64,000 nt of DNA, taken from Kribbella sp. VKM Ac-2569 (GTDB taxonomy: Bacteria > Actinomycetota > Actinomycetes > Propionibacteriales > Kribbellaceae). The stretch's first letter is position 1. Each line of letters opens with the position of its first letter. This document shows, piece after piece, positions 50,275 to 58,237 of the stretch. The stretch spans positions 434,001 through 498,000 of the forward strand of contig NZ_SGXJ01000004.1 of assembly GCF_004216905.1 (NCBI RefSeq). The letters run 5' to 3'. A model generated the notes under the pieces. The model saw nothing but the letters and a program-made list of their open reading frames with translations. It was not told where the DNA came from and did no database searches. The position numbers and the translations under genes were made by a program.

Positions 50275-50649
50275 ATGGCGTTTGGTGCGAAGGGGAGCAA
50301 GGGGGAGTCGTTCCTTGCGGTGGTGGTTGGTGGTGGGACGGCGTTCGGGCTGGTGGTGCTCACGTCGCGGGCGTGGAAGGCGTGCAACGTAGACGTCACC
50401 GGGAGCGTGCCGAACGGGCTGACGTTGCTGTTCCTCGGCGTACCGATCGCGCTGATCGTCAACCTCGTGCTGTTCAACATCGTCTTCCGGTACGCCGGGA
50501 AGGCGTTCCTGTTCTCGCTGATCGCCGCCTCCATCGCGATCGCGATCGCCGACCTCGCGCTGTTCTCCTGGCAAGGCACCCCGGCCGCCTCACCCGGCAC
50601 CTGCCCCGGCAACGTCCCGCCGTGGTGGCCGACCTGGATCCCGACCTGA
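50275..50649 (+). CDS. Small integral membrane protein
   Basis: About 124 residues with three hydrophobic segments (about 12-32, 48-70 and 78-97: LAVVVGGGTAFGLVVLTS, LLFLGVPIALIVNLVLFNIV, SLIAASIAIAIADLALFS), then a Pro/Trp-rich tail with one Cys. ATG at 50275. No family recognised. Confidence 0.68.
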   Translation: MAFGAKGSKGESFLAVVVGGGTAFGLVVLTSRAWKACNVDVTGSVPNGLTLLFLGVPIALIVNLVLFNIVFRYAGKAFLFSLIAASIAIAIADLALFSWQGTPAASPGTCPGNVPPWWPTWIPT

Positions 50650-50739
50650 ACCGCCAGCACATCACAATCGCGCCGCCCCCGGCGTAGTCAGGCGTGAGCG
50701 CGGGCGATCGCGGCAATTGTGATGGCCTGGCGGTCCGCC

Positions 50740-51678
50740 TCAGAGCAATCGCAGGAGTGCGGCGGCCCGTTCGGGGTCGCCTATGTGGGCCGCAGTCGGG
50801 AAGAGGCGGGCCCAGGAGCCGGCGCGTGTTAGCTGGCTGAGTCGGCGGGCGAGGTCGGCCGCGCGGCGGAGGTCGGGCAGCGTGTGGCCGGTCCATGTTT
50901 CGAGGTATGCGTCCTCCAACCGCGCCATCACCTCCGGACCGTGCTCCTCGGCGGCGCGCTCGAGCGCAACCAGCAGACTGCAGAACGGATGCCCGACGTT
51001 CGCGTCGCCCCAATCGAAGAACGTGTACCGCCCAGCCCCAGCAACCAGGATCTGACCGTCATGCAGATCGGCATGATCCAGCGAATCCGGTACGCCGATC
51101 GCAGCCAGCTCCTCGCACCACGCGACCAACCGCGGCCGGAACACCCGCAACCGTTCACGGTCCGCCGCATCCAACGTCTCGTTCCCAGCGACAGCATCGT
51201 CGAAGACCGTCGGCAGCCCATCAATTCGAGCATCAGGTACGCCGAGACGCAGCAGTTCCTCCGCCCGCGGTACGAGCGCCCGCTGCAGGTCGGCGTACTG
51301 CGTCAACGCCTCCTCCCACTCACGCGGCCCAGCCCCGAGACCGCGCAGCACCGACCCGCCGGACGGCAGTAGTGACCACCCGCGCTGGGCGTCGACGGCG
51401 TACGGCGTGAGGACGTGCTCGGGCGTCCACCGGGACAGCGCCTCGCCCAACCCGGCCTCGAACGCGCTCCCGGGCGACGCCGCCTTGAACCACACCGGGT
51501 CCGCCGCCTCGACCCGGACGAGCACCGACCACGGCCGGACCCGAACCTGACGCGGTCCGGTCTCGCGGACGTCGAGCTCGTCGAGCCGGGCATCCAGCCA
51601 ACCGAGCGCCGCCGTACGCCACGACGGATCCTCCCAAGGCGTCAACGCGTCCGGATACGCGCCGCGGTTGATGTCCAT
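50740..51678 (-). CDS. Aminoglycoside-phosphotransferase-family protein with altered Mg ligand
   Basis: 312 residues of the APH fold. The catalytic loop reads SLDHADLHDGQILV: catalytic Asp kept, but the Mg-binding Asn of HGDLHPGN is Gln. TFFDWGDANVGHPF supplies the second Asp. The N-terminal lobe has SVLVRVEADPVWFK-type strands. It resembles the protein at 39864-40898. An Asn-to-Gln change may reduce activity. Substrate unknown. Confidence 0.82.
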   Translation of the reverse strand: MDINRGAYPDALTPWEDPSWRTAALGWLDARLDELDVRETGPRQVRVRPWSVLVRVEAADPVWFKAASPGSAFEAGLGEALSRWTPEHVLTPYAVDAQRGWSLLPSGGSVLRGLGAGPREWEEALTQYADLQRALVPRAEELLRLGVPDARIDGLPTVFDDAVAGNETLDAADRERLRVFRPRLVAWCEELAAIGVPDSLDHADLHDGQILVAGAGRYTFFDWGDANVGHPFCSLLVALERAAEEHGPEVMARLEDAYLETWTGHTLPDLRRAADLARRLSQLTRAGSWARLFPTAAHIGDPERAAALLRLL

Positions 51679-51698
51679 GCCGGGACCATAATCGAGGG

Positions 51699-52541
51699 AT
51701 GACGCGCTGGCCGGACTCCCCGTACCGAGTAGGGATCTCGGGCTGGCGCTACCCGCCGTGGCGGAAGGTCTACTACCCCGACGGGCTGCCGCAACGCGCC
51801 GAACTCGAGTACGCGTCGTCCCGGCTGAACTCGATCGAACTGAACGGCTCGTTCTACTCCCTCCAGCGACCGACGTCGTACCAGCGCTGGTACGACGAGA
51901 CGCCCGAGGGCTTCGTGTTCTCGGTCAAAGGCCCGCGGTTCGTCACGCACCTCAAGCGACTCGCCGACGTGGATGCGCCGCTGGCGAACTTCTTCGCGTC
52001 CGGAGTTCTTGCGCTAGGCAACAAACTCGGCCCGGTGCTGTGGCAGCTGCCGCCCAACTTCCAGTACGACGCCGACCGATGTGCGAGCTTCTTCGCGCAG
52101 TTGCCACGGACCACAGCCGAAGCGGCCGAGGTCGCCAAGCGGCACGACGAGCGGATGAAGGGCCGCGCACTGCTCGAGCCGAAGGTCGACGGGCAGCTGC
52201 GGTACGCGATCGAAGTACGTCATGACAGCTTCAAGACCAAGGGATTCATCGAGCTCTGCCGCGAACATGACATCGCGCTGGTCTGTGCGGACACCGCCGG
52301 CAAGTGGCCGATGTTCGGCGACGTCACCGCGGACTTCGCCTACGTCCGGCTGCACGGCGCCGAGGAGCTCTACGTGAGTGGGTACGACGACAAGTCGCTC
52401 GGCCGCTGGGCGCGCAAGATCCGCTCCTGGAAGTGCGACACGTTCGTGTACTTCGACAACGACGCCAAGGTGCACGCGCCGTACGACGCCGAGCGGCTGG
52501 CCGATCGCCTCGGGATCAGTTCGGCCGCCGACGAAGTGTGA
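51699..52541 (+). CDS. DUF72 (YecE-like) protein
   Basis: 280 residues with the TIM-barrel-like DUF72 pattern: YRVGISGWRYPPWRKVYYPD, FVFSVKGPRFVTHLKRLADV, LWQLPPNFQYDADR, YAIEVRHDSFKTKGFIELC, and FAYVRLHGAEELYVSGYDD. Widespread; biochemical function unsettled, possibly a nucleic-acid-linked enzyme. Divergent from the phosphotransferase gene by 20 bases. Confidence 0.9.
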   Translation: MTRWPDSPYRVGISGWRYPPWRKVYYPDGLPQRAELEYASSRLNSIELNGSFYSLQRPTSYQRWYDETPEGFVFSVKGPRFVTHLKRLADVDAPLANFFASGVLALGNKLGPVLWQLPPNFQYDADRCASFFAQLPRTTAEAAEVAKRHDERMKGRALLEPKVDGQLRYAIEVRHDSFKTKGFIELCREHDIALVCADTAGKWPMFGDVTADFAYVRLHGAEELYVSGYDDKSLGRWARKIRSWKCDTFVYFDNDAKVHAPYDAERLADRLGISSAADEV

Positions 52542-52560
52542 CGGCCTTAGCGTCGGCCAC

Positions 52561-53019
52561 ATGACACAGAACCCCGGAGAACTCGTCGAGCAAGCCGTCG
52601 AACGGTCTCTCAAACTCATCGTCACCTGGCCGGCCTGGGACGGCGAACCGCGGACGTCCGACGACGACCGCATTTTCACGCCGCACAAGGCGGTTCGCCG
52701 GATCGCCGACCACCTGATCGATCACCTGGCCGAGGTCGAGGCGCTGCTGGCCGGCGTACCGACGCAGCCCGACGAGTGGCACGCGAGCGCACTCACATCC
52801 GCCGCGGACCTCGCGCCGTTCACCGAGGAGGATGTCCGCGAGGCCGAGCAGCGACTGCAACGCCTCGGGCGGACTTTCGCTCTGCGGTACGCCGCCCTCG
52901 GCCCGGCCGAATGGGACAAGGACCGCGCCCCGAACTGGACCCTCCGTCAGATCGCGGAGCACCTCACCGAACTCGACTGGTACGCCGCCCAGATCGGCGA
53001 CCTGTCACAAAAGGACTAG
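52561..53019 (+). CDS. DinB-like four-helix protein
   Basis: About 152 residues: HKAVRRIADHLIDHLAEVEA and NWTLRQIAEHLTELDWYAAQ are the two helices with His residues that bind metal in the DinB/YfiT fold, and the acidic middle helix EEDVREAEQRLQRLG joins them. Members include maleylpyruvate isomerase and bacillithiol transferases. Function unknown. The ATG follows shortly after the DUF72 gene. Confidence 0.68.
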   Translation: MTQNPGELVEQAVERSLKLIVTWPAWDGEPRTSDDDRIFTPHKAVRRIADHLIDHLAEVEALLAGVPTQPDEWHASALTSAADLAPFTEEDVREAEQRLQRLGRTFALRYAALGPAEWDKDRAPNWTLRQIAEHLTELDWYAAQIGDLSQKD

Positions 53020-53030
53020 TTACAAAGCAA

Positions 53031-53531
53031 CTAGAACAGTCGAGCGCCGACCGGCTCCTCCAGGTCCAGGAGGAACTGCTTCCGCTTCAATCCGCCGGCG
53101 TACCCGGTGAGCGACCCGTTCTTCCCGATCACCCGGTGGCACGGGACGACGATCGACAACGGGTTCTGCCCGACCGCCTTCCCCACCGCCTGCGCCGCGT
53201 GGGCCGGCTCCCCGAGCCGCGCCGCGATTTCGCCGTACGTCGTCGTCTCGCCGTACGGGATCTCCTCGAGCACCGACCAGACCCGCCGCTGGAACTCCTC
53301 GCCCTCCAGCCGGGTCGGCAGCTCGAAGGTGTGCCGCGAGCCGCCGAAGTACTCCTCCAACTGCGAGACGACGACCGCGATGAGCGGGTCGGACGCCTCG
53401 ACCCGCTCACCCAGCGTCTCCGCCGTCGGCTTCACCCAGTGGTGCGGGAAGTAGACGCCGACCAGCACGTCCTCCGACACCACCACCGTGAGCTCCCCGA
53501 TCCGGGTGCTGACCACCGCATGCCTGTTCAT
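53031..53531 (-). CDS. ogt: Methylated-DNA-protein cysteine methyltransferase
   Basis: About 166 residues. The active-site motif is VVPCHRVIGKNG, the HTH-like DNA-binding region is GEIAARLGEPAHAAQAVGKA, and GETTTYGEIA the preceding turn. It transfers O6-alkyl groups from guanine to its own cysteine and so repairs alkylated DNA. Start ATG at 53531; the open frame reaches further without a ribosome site. Confidence 0.92.
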   Translation of the reverse strand: MNRHAVVSTRIGELTVVVSEDVLVGVYFPHHWVKPTAETLGERVEASDPLIAVVVSQLEEYFGGSRHTFELPTRLEGEEFQRRVWSVLEEIPYGETTTYGEIAARLGEPAHAAQAVGKAVGQNPLSIVVPCHRVIGKNGSLTGYAGGLKRKQFLLDLEEPVGARLF

Positions 53532-53568
53532 ACAGATAGAACGCGTCAGCACCCGAACCTGTGAGGGC

Positions 53569-54522
53569 TTACGAACTGATGCGCTCCCGCGTACGACGAC
53601 GGAAGTCGCGACCGATCTGCGTCGTCTCGGCGTGGTGCACGTCGGCCACCGCAAGTGCCGGCGATCCATCCAGTGGGGCCTGCGCTACCCACTCGCCTCG
53701 GGGATCGACGACGCCCGCCGTCAGCCCCGCCTCCGGGTTCGCCGGTACGGCGAGGCTGATCCAGGACGTGTTGTTCACTGCGCACCCACGCGCCTGCACC
53801 GCGATGTGCTCATGCCCCGAGACGCGGTGTGTCGCGTAGGACACCAGGACGCCGTCGGCGCCGAGCCCGTCGTACTCCACGAACAGCTCCGGGAACAGCA
53901 CATCCAGTCCGAGCGCGAGCCCGAACCGGAACCCGTCGACGTCGAACGTCACCGGCTGCTTTCCGGCCGTGTACATCCACTTCACCTTGGTCGTCGACAG
54001 CGTGCGCTCGTCGTACCGGGCGACAACCTTTCCCTGGTCGGACACGACATACATGCTGTTGTGCGGGCGCCCCTCCGGCAGGTGGTGCACCGAGGGGATC
54101 ACCACCCAGATCCCGAGCTCCCGTGCGAGTGCGTTGATCTGGTCGAGCTCGGATTGCAGCACCGACCACTGTGCCTTGGTCCAGTCGGAGGCGCCCACCT
54201 CGTCCGGGCCGAGCGAGGACATGATCTGCTTGCTCGGGAAGCAGATCGCGCCCTCGGTGAAGTGCACCAGGCGGGCGCCGGCCGCAGCCGCCTGCCTCAT
54301 GAAGTCGCGGAGTTCGGCACCGCCCGCGCGCAGCTCGTCGGCGTTCGTCGGGTCGTGGCGCATTGTCGACTGGACGACGGCGACCCGCAGTGTGGTTTCT
54401 TCCGGCATGTCTGGTTCTCCTTGTGGAGTCGGACGGAAGTGCCGGAGGGCAGTCGTGTAGGACTCGCCGGTTTTCGCGGCGCGGGCTCGTACCCGTTGCT
54501 TGAAGTTCCTGTGCGCTGTCAT
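53569..54522 (-). CDS. Carbon-nitrogen hydrolase homologue lacking the catalytic Cys
   Basis: About 317 residues. After a basic 35-residue N-terminal segment (NFKQRVRARAAKTGESYTTA), the nitrilase fold begins at about 38: VAVVQSTMRH, LVHFTEGAI (catalytic-type Glu), ARYDERTLSTTKVKWMY (where Lys is normally in YxKxHL) and FGLALGLDVLFPELF. In nitrilases the last motif has Cys (CxxxxFPE); here that position is Gly. The Lys is also not in the usual place. It is predicted to be a pseudoenzyme or to have new chemistry. Start 54522 (GGAAGG upstream) includes the tag; 54408 (GGAGAA) would exclude it. Confidence 0.78.
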   Translation of the reverse strand: MTAHRNFKQRVRARAAKTGESYTTALRHFRPTPQGEPDMPEETTLRVAVVQSTMRHDPTNADELRAGGAELRDFMRQAAAAGARLVHFTEGAICFPSKQIMSSLGPDEVGASDWTKAQWSVLQSELDQINALARELGIWVVIPSVHHLPEGRPHNSMYVVSDQGKVVARYDERTLSTTKVKWMYTAGKQPVTFDVDGFRFGLALGLDVLFPELFVEYDGLGADGVLVSYATHRVSGHEHIAVQARGCAVNNTSWISLAVPANPEAGLTAGVVDPRGEWVAQAPLDGSPALAVADVHHAETTQIGRDFRRRTRERISS

Positions 54523-54727
54523 CTGGCCTTCCACGCACTCGCACGTGATCCCCCAGCGATCCCGTCGAGGCGGCAGACCAGGACGAGCGGCCCGAGACAG
54601 GAAGTCCCTTTGCCTTCTCACTGTGACCGCGCTGGGGCCGGTCGACGAAGGTGAGGCGCGGGCCGCGCCGGACCAACATCCTCGCCGACCGTCACCAGCA
54701 GAGTCAACCAAGCACGACGGCGTGCCG

Positions 54728-55051
54728 TCAGCGCAGATGTACGTCGTCGGCCGCGTCCATCGCGACCCCGACCAGCTCCGGGTTGAGGTCGACGACGGTG
54801 TTCCCGTCGGCGTCCAGATGTCCGCGTTTGGCGATCGTGAGACCGATCAGCGCGAGCGTCCCGGCGCGCTGGCGACGTACCCGATCTTCCGGGCGCTCCG
54901 GCTCCGGTACGGCCTCTTCGGCGTCCCGCTGCCACGCGGCGACAGCCCGCTCCGCGAGTGCGGCCGGCACCGTGACTTGGATCGTCGGCAGCTGCGCTGC
55001 GCGGAACGTCGTACCGATCAGACCTAGCACTCGGGCTTCACTTGCATTCAC
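54728..55051 (-). CDS. Small hypothetical protein
   Basis: About 107 residues. ASEARVLGLIGTTFRAAQLP, then VTVPAALAERAVAAWQRDAE, RRQRAGTLALIGLTIAKRGH and VVDLNPELVGVAMDAADDVH. Codon pattern fits a real gene; no domain recognised. GTG start at 55051, divergent from the Fgd gene. No good ribosome site, so the start is uncertain. Confidence 0.55.
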   Translation of the reverse strand: MNASEARVLGLIGTTFRAAQLPTIQVTVPAALAERAVAAWQRDAEEAVPEPERPEDRVRRQRAGTLALIGLTIAKRGHLDADGNTVVDLNPELVGVAMDAADDVHLR

Positions 55052-55145
55052 GACTCTGGATGCTAGCGCGACCACGGGCGGCATAAAGTCGGACCTGGGC
55101 GCGGTTGTCTTCCGGAGTACGCGCAGACGACGTTTGGAGCAGAGG

Positions 55146-56150
55146 GTGAGTATTCGGGTCGGGTACAAGGCTTCGGCGGAGCAGTTCGGGCCGCGGGATC
55201 TGGTGGAGTACTCCGTTCGGGCCGAGGAGCTCGGGCTCGACAGTGTGACCGTGTCGGACCACTTCCTGCCGTGGCGGCACGAGGGCGGCCACGCGCCGTT
55301 CGCGCTCGCCTGGCTCGCGGCGGTCGGCGAGCGGACCAACCGGGTGCTGCTCGGTACGTCGGTTTTGACGCCGACGTTCCGGTACAACCCGGCGGTGATC
55401 GCGCAGGCGTTCGCGACTCTCGGCGAGCTGTACCCGGGGCGCGTCATGCTCGGCGTCGGCTCCGGCGAGGCGCTGAACGAGATCGCGGTGTCGGGGATGG
55501 AGTGGCCCGAGTTCAAGGAGCGGTTCGCTCGGCTGCGGGAGGCCGTTCAGCTGATCCGCGACCTGTGGACGAAGGACGGTGTCAGCTCCGAGGGGCCGTT
55601 CTACAAGACCGTCGACGCGTTCATCTACGACCGTCCGGAGACCCCGCTGAAGGTGTACGTCGCCGCGGGCGGTCCGCTCGTCGCGAAGTACGCCGGGCGT
55701 GTCGGTGACGGGTTCATCGCGACGTCCGGGAAGGGGATGGAGCTCTACACCGAGAAGCTGATCCCGGCCGTTCGCGAAGGTGCCGAGAAGGCCGGGAAGA
55801 AGTTCGAGGACGTCGACCGGATGCTCGAGGTGAAGCTCTCGTACGACCGCGACCCGGCGTTGGCGCTGGAGAACACCCGGTTCTGGGCGCCGCTGTCGCT
55901 CACCCCGGAGCAGAAGCACAGCGTGACCAGTGCAACCGAGATGGAGCGGCTCGCCGACGAGCTGCCGATCGAGCAGGTTGCGAAGCGGTGGATCGTGGCG
56001 TCGGACCCGGAGGAGGTCGTGAAGCAGTTCCAGCCGTACCTGGACGCCGGCTTCAACCACTTCGTCGTACACGGTCCGGGGAACGACCAGGAGCGCTTCC
56101 TCACCCAGTTCACCGAGGATGTCCTTCCGCTGCTGCGCAAACTGGGCTGA
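55146..56150 (+). CDS. fgd: F420-dependent glucose-6-phosphate dehydrogenase
   Basis: About 334 residues, the length of Fgd1. SVTVSDHFLPWRHEGGHAPF, then VLLGTSVLTPTFRYNPAVIA and YPGRVMLGVGSGEALNEIAV are the family's characteristic stretches, with KLSYDRDPALALENTRFWAP later. It oxidises glucose-6-phosphate and reduces coenzyme F420, supplying F420H2 to oxidoreductases such as the one at 31357-32241. GTG start at 55146 after GGAGCAGAGG. Confidence 0.92.
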   Translation: MSIRVGYKASAEQFGPRDLVEYSVRAEELGLDSVTVSDHFLPWRHEGGHAPFALAWLAAVGERTNRVLLGTSVLTPTFRYNPAVIAQAFATLGELYPGRVMLGVGSGEALNEIAVSGMEWPEFKERFARLREAVQLIRDLWTKDGVSSEGPFYKTVDAFIYDRPETPLKVYVAAGGPLVAKYAGRVGDGFIATSGKGMELYTEKLIPAVREGAEKAGKKFEDVDRMLEVKLSYDRDPALALENTRFWAPLSLTPEQKHSVTSATEMERLADELPIEQVAKRWIVASDPEEVVKQFQPYLDAGFNHFVVHGPGNDQERFLTQFTEDVLPLLRKLG

Positions 56151-56160
56151 CAATCACCCC

Positions 56161-56736
56161 GTGGCCGAATACGAGATCGTTCAGGAAGGCGACCCGCGGT
56201 GCGCCGAGCTCGAAGCAGCCGGGTATCGCGTGGTCGCCGAGTCCTGGGCGGTCCGGCTGTTCGAACCGGACCGTGAGCTGCTGGAGTCCGCCGTACGCCG
56301 GGTTACCGCCGGCGGACTCACGCTCCGCGAACTCGGGCCCGAGTCTGCCGCGGATCTGCATGCGCTGGAGAAGGCGAACGAGGCGGACTATCCCTACACG
56401 CCCGCGACCCATCGCGTGGTCGGAGAGTTCGCCGACGTCGCGGGGCTCTGGCCGGAGAACCGGGTCTTCGGCGCCTTCGACGGCAACCGGCTGGTCGGCG
56501 CGACGGTGATGCGCGAAAAGGACGGCTTCGGCGACACCGCCTTCACCTCGGTCCTCGCCACCCACCGCCGCCGCGGCGTCGCCCAGGCCGTCAAGGCCGC
56601 CTCCATCCTCGCCTTCCTCGACATCGGCATCACCCGCTTCAGCACCGGCGGAGCCGCCGCCAACCAAGCCAGCCTCCAAGCCAACCAATCCCTCGGCTAC
56701 GAACTCACCGAACAATGGCGCACCTACGCCCCCTGA
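56161..56736 (+). CDS. GNAT-family acetyltransferase
   Basis: About 191 residues. The acetyl-CoA loop is SVLATHRRRGVAQAVKAASI, and ANQASLQANQSLGYELTEQW is the C-terminal motif. GTG start ten bases after fgd, so it may be co-transcribed. The N-terminal 60 residues are divergent. Substrate unknown. Confidence 0.85.
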   Translation: MAEYEIVQEGDPRCAELEAAGYRVVAESWAVRLFEPDRELLESAVRRVTAGGLTLRELGPESAADLHALEKANEADYPYTPATHRVVGEFADVAGLWPENRVFGAFDGNRLVGATVMREKDGFGDTAFTSVLATHRRRGVAQAVKAASILAFLDIGITRFSTGGAAANQASLQANQSLGYELTEQWRTYAP

Positions 56737-56764
56737 CCTCTTGACCGCGCACTAGCATCGCGGA

Positions 56765-57346
56765 ATGCCTCTGCTTGTGGATGCGGTTCTGGCTCAGGGT
56801 GCGTTGCGGGATGCGGCGCAGCCGCGGCTGGTGACAAACGACGGGCTGCTGCTGCGACCGTGGCAAGGGCGGGACGCGGACTCGGTGCGGACCGCGTTCG
56901 GCTGTCCCGACATTCAGCGCTGGCATGTCCGTCGGCTCGACACTCTCGAGGAGGCAGGCGAGTGGGTCGGACAGTGGGTCGACCGGTGGGACGCCGAGAC
57001 CGCGGCGAGCTGGGCAGTCGTCGATCGAGATGACCAGCCGCTGGGTCAGGTCGGGTTGCGCGAGATCTCCCTGACCCAAGGTTCAGCCGCGCTGTCGTAC
57101 TGGGTGACCCCGGCGGCCCGAGGACGAGCGGTCGCCGCGAGGTCTGTCGAGGCCCTGTCCACCTGGGCTTTCGGGTCGATCGGGTTCAACCGGCTGAACA
57201 TCCACCACTCCACCACCAACACCGCGTCGTGCCGGGTCGCCGAGCGCACCGGATACCGCCACGAGGGAACACTCCGGCAGGCGATCATGCACGCCGACGG
57301 CTGGCACGACTGGCACCTCCACGGCCGCCTCCACACCGACACCTGA
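56765..57346 (+). CDS. GNAT-family acetyltransferase (RimJ/RimL type)
   Basis: 193 residues: NDGLLLRPWQGRDADSVRTA at the start, ALSYWVTPAARGRAVAARSV as the CoA loop and HHSTTNTASCRVAERTGYRH at the C-terminus. Typical of protein N-terminal or small-amine acetyltransferases. 28 bases after the previous gene. Confidence 0.87.
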   Translation: MPLLVDAVLAQGALRDAAQPRLVTNDGLLLRPWQGRDADSVRTAFGCPDIQRWHVRRLDTLEEAGEWVGQWVDRWDAETAASWAVVDRDDQPLGQVGLREISLTQGSAALSYWVTPAARGRAVAARSVEALSTWAFGSIGFNRLNIHHSTTNTASCRVAERTGYRHEGTLRQAIMHADGWHDWHLHGRLHTDT

Positions 57347-57363
57347 TTCCAACCGCCGGCCGG

Positions 57364-58125
57364 TTAGTGCAGGTCGTCGGAGAGGGACTTGGCGGCTTGG
57401 GCCAGTAGGGGGATGGCTTGTTCTACGAGGGATTCGGTCATGCGGCCGGCGGGGCCGGAGATGGAGATGGCGAGGGGAGTGGGTGCGTCGGGGACGGCGA
57501 CTGCGACGCAGCGAACACCCACTTCCTGTTCGCCTTCGTCGATCGCGTAGCCGAGGTCCGCGGCCTGGTGGAGCTGGGTGGTGAAGACGTCGGGGGTGAC
57601 GATCGTGTTGTCGGTGTGTTTGGGCATGCCGGTGCGGTGCAGGAGGTCGCGGACCTCGGCGTCGGGGTACTGGGCGAGGATCGCCTTGCCGACCGCGGTG
57701 CAGTGCGGAAGGACGCGGCGGCCGACCTCGGTGAACATGCGCATCGAGTGTCGCGACGGGACCTGCGCGAGGTACACGATCTGGTCGCCGTCGAGCATCG
57801 CCATGTTGGCGGACTCGCCGAGCTCGTCGACGAGCCGGGCCAGATGCGGCCGGGCGAACACACTCAGCATGTGCGACGAACTCTCCCCGAGCCGGATCAG
57901 CTTCGGTCCGAGTATGTACTGCCGCGACGGCTCTTGACGCAGGTAGCCGAGGTCGACCAAGGTGCGAACCAGCCGGTGGATCGTCGGCAGCGGCAGGCCG
58001 GAGGCCGCGGCCAGCTGGGACAGGCCCATCATCCCGCCCGCGTCGGCCATCGTCTCGAGCAGCCCGAAGGCCCGCTCGATGGACTGCACGCTGCCGGTGC
58101 GTCCCTTGCCGTTCGTCTCCACCAT
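57364..58125 (-). CDS. IclR-family regulator of the urate locus
   Basis: About 253 residues. The HTH is SQLAAASGLPLPTIHRLVRT, and the C-terminal effector domain runs from ILGPKLIRLGESSSHMLSVF to LAISISGPAGRMTESLVEQA. It is divergent from the DUF6986-type gene that begins the urate cluster, and IclR-family proteins (AllR type) control ureide and purine catabolism in actinomycetes, so it is the likely regulator. ATG at 58125; a GTG three codons earlier is close. Confidence 0.9.
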   Translation of the reverse strand: MVETNGKGRTGSVQSIERAFGLLETMADAGGMMGLSQLAAASGLPLPTIHRLVRTLVDLGYLRQEPSRQYILGPKLIRLGESSSHMLSVFARPHLARLVDELGESANMAMLDGDQIVYLAQVPSRHSMRMFTEVGRRVLPHCTAVGKAILAQYPDAEVRDLLHRTGMPKHTDNTIVTPDVFTTQLHQAADLGYAIDEGEQEVGVRCVAVAVPDAPTPLAISISGPAGRMTESLVEQAIPLLAQAAKSLSDDLH

Positions 58126-58136
58126 GACAACCACCT

Positions 58137-58225
58137 TTCCGGATCACGGAAGTTTAGCGCCAGATCCCGGAAACGCGAGTGCTTGTGTCTTCCGCAAGGT
58201 AGATATTAGTCTCCACAATACGGAA
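58137..58225. promoter_or_regulatory. Cluster of TTCCG/CGGAA half-sites between the IclR and urate genes
   Basis: A perfect TTCCG-GATCA-CGGAA palindrome (58137-58151) is followed by CGGAA at 58168, TTCCG at 58190 and CGGAA at 58221. Another ATACGGAAA, as here near 58219, occurs just upstream of the OHCU decarboxylase gene (about 60112-60120). They are candidate binding sites for the IclR protein. Confidence 0.5.
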
Positions 58226-58237
58226 AAGGAGGCGGCA

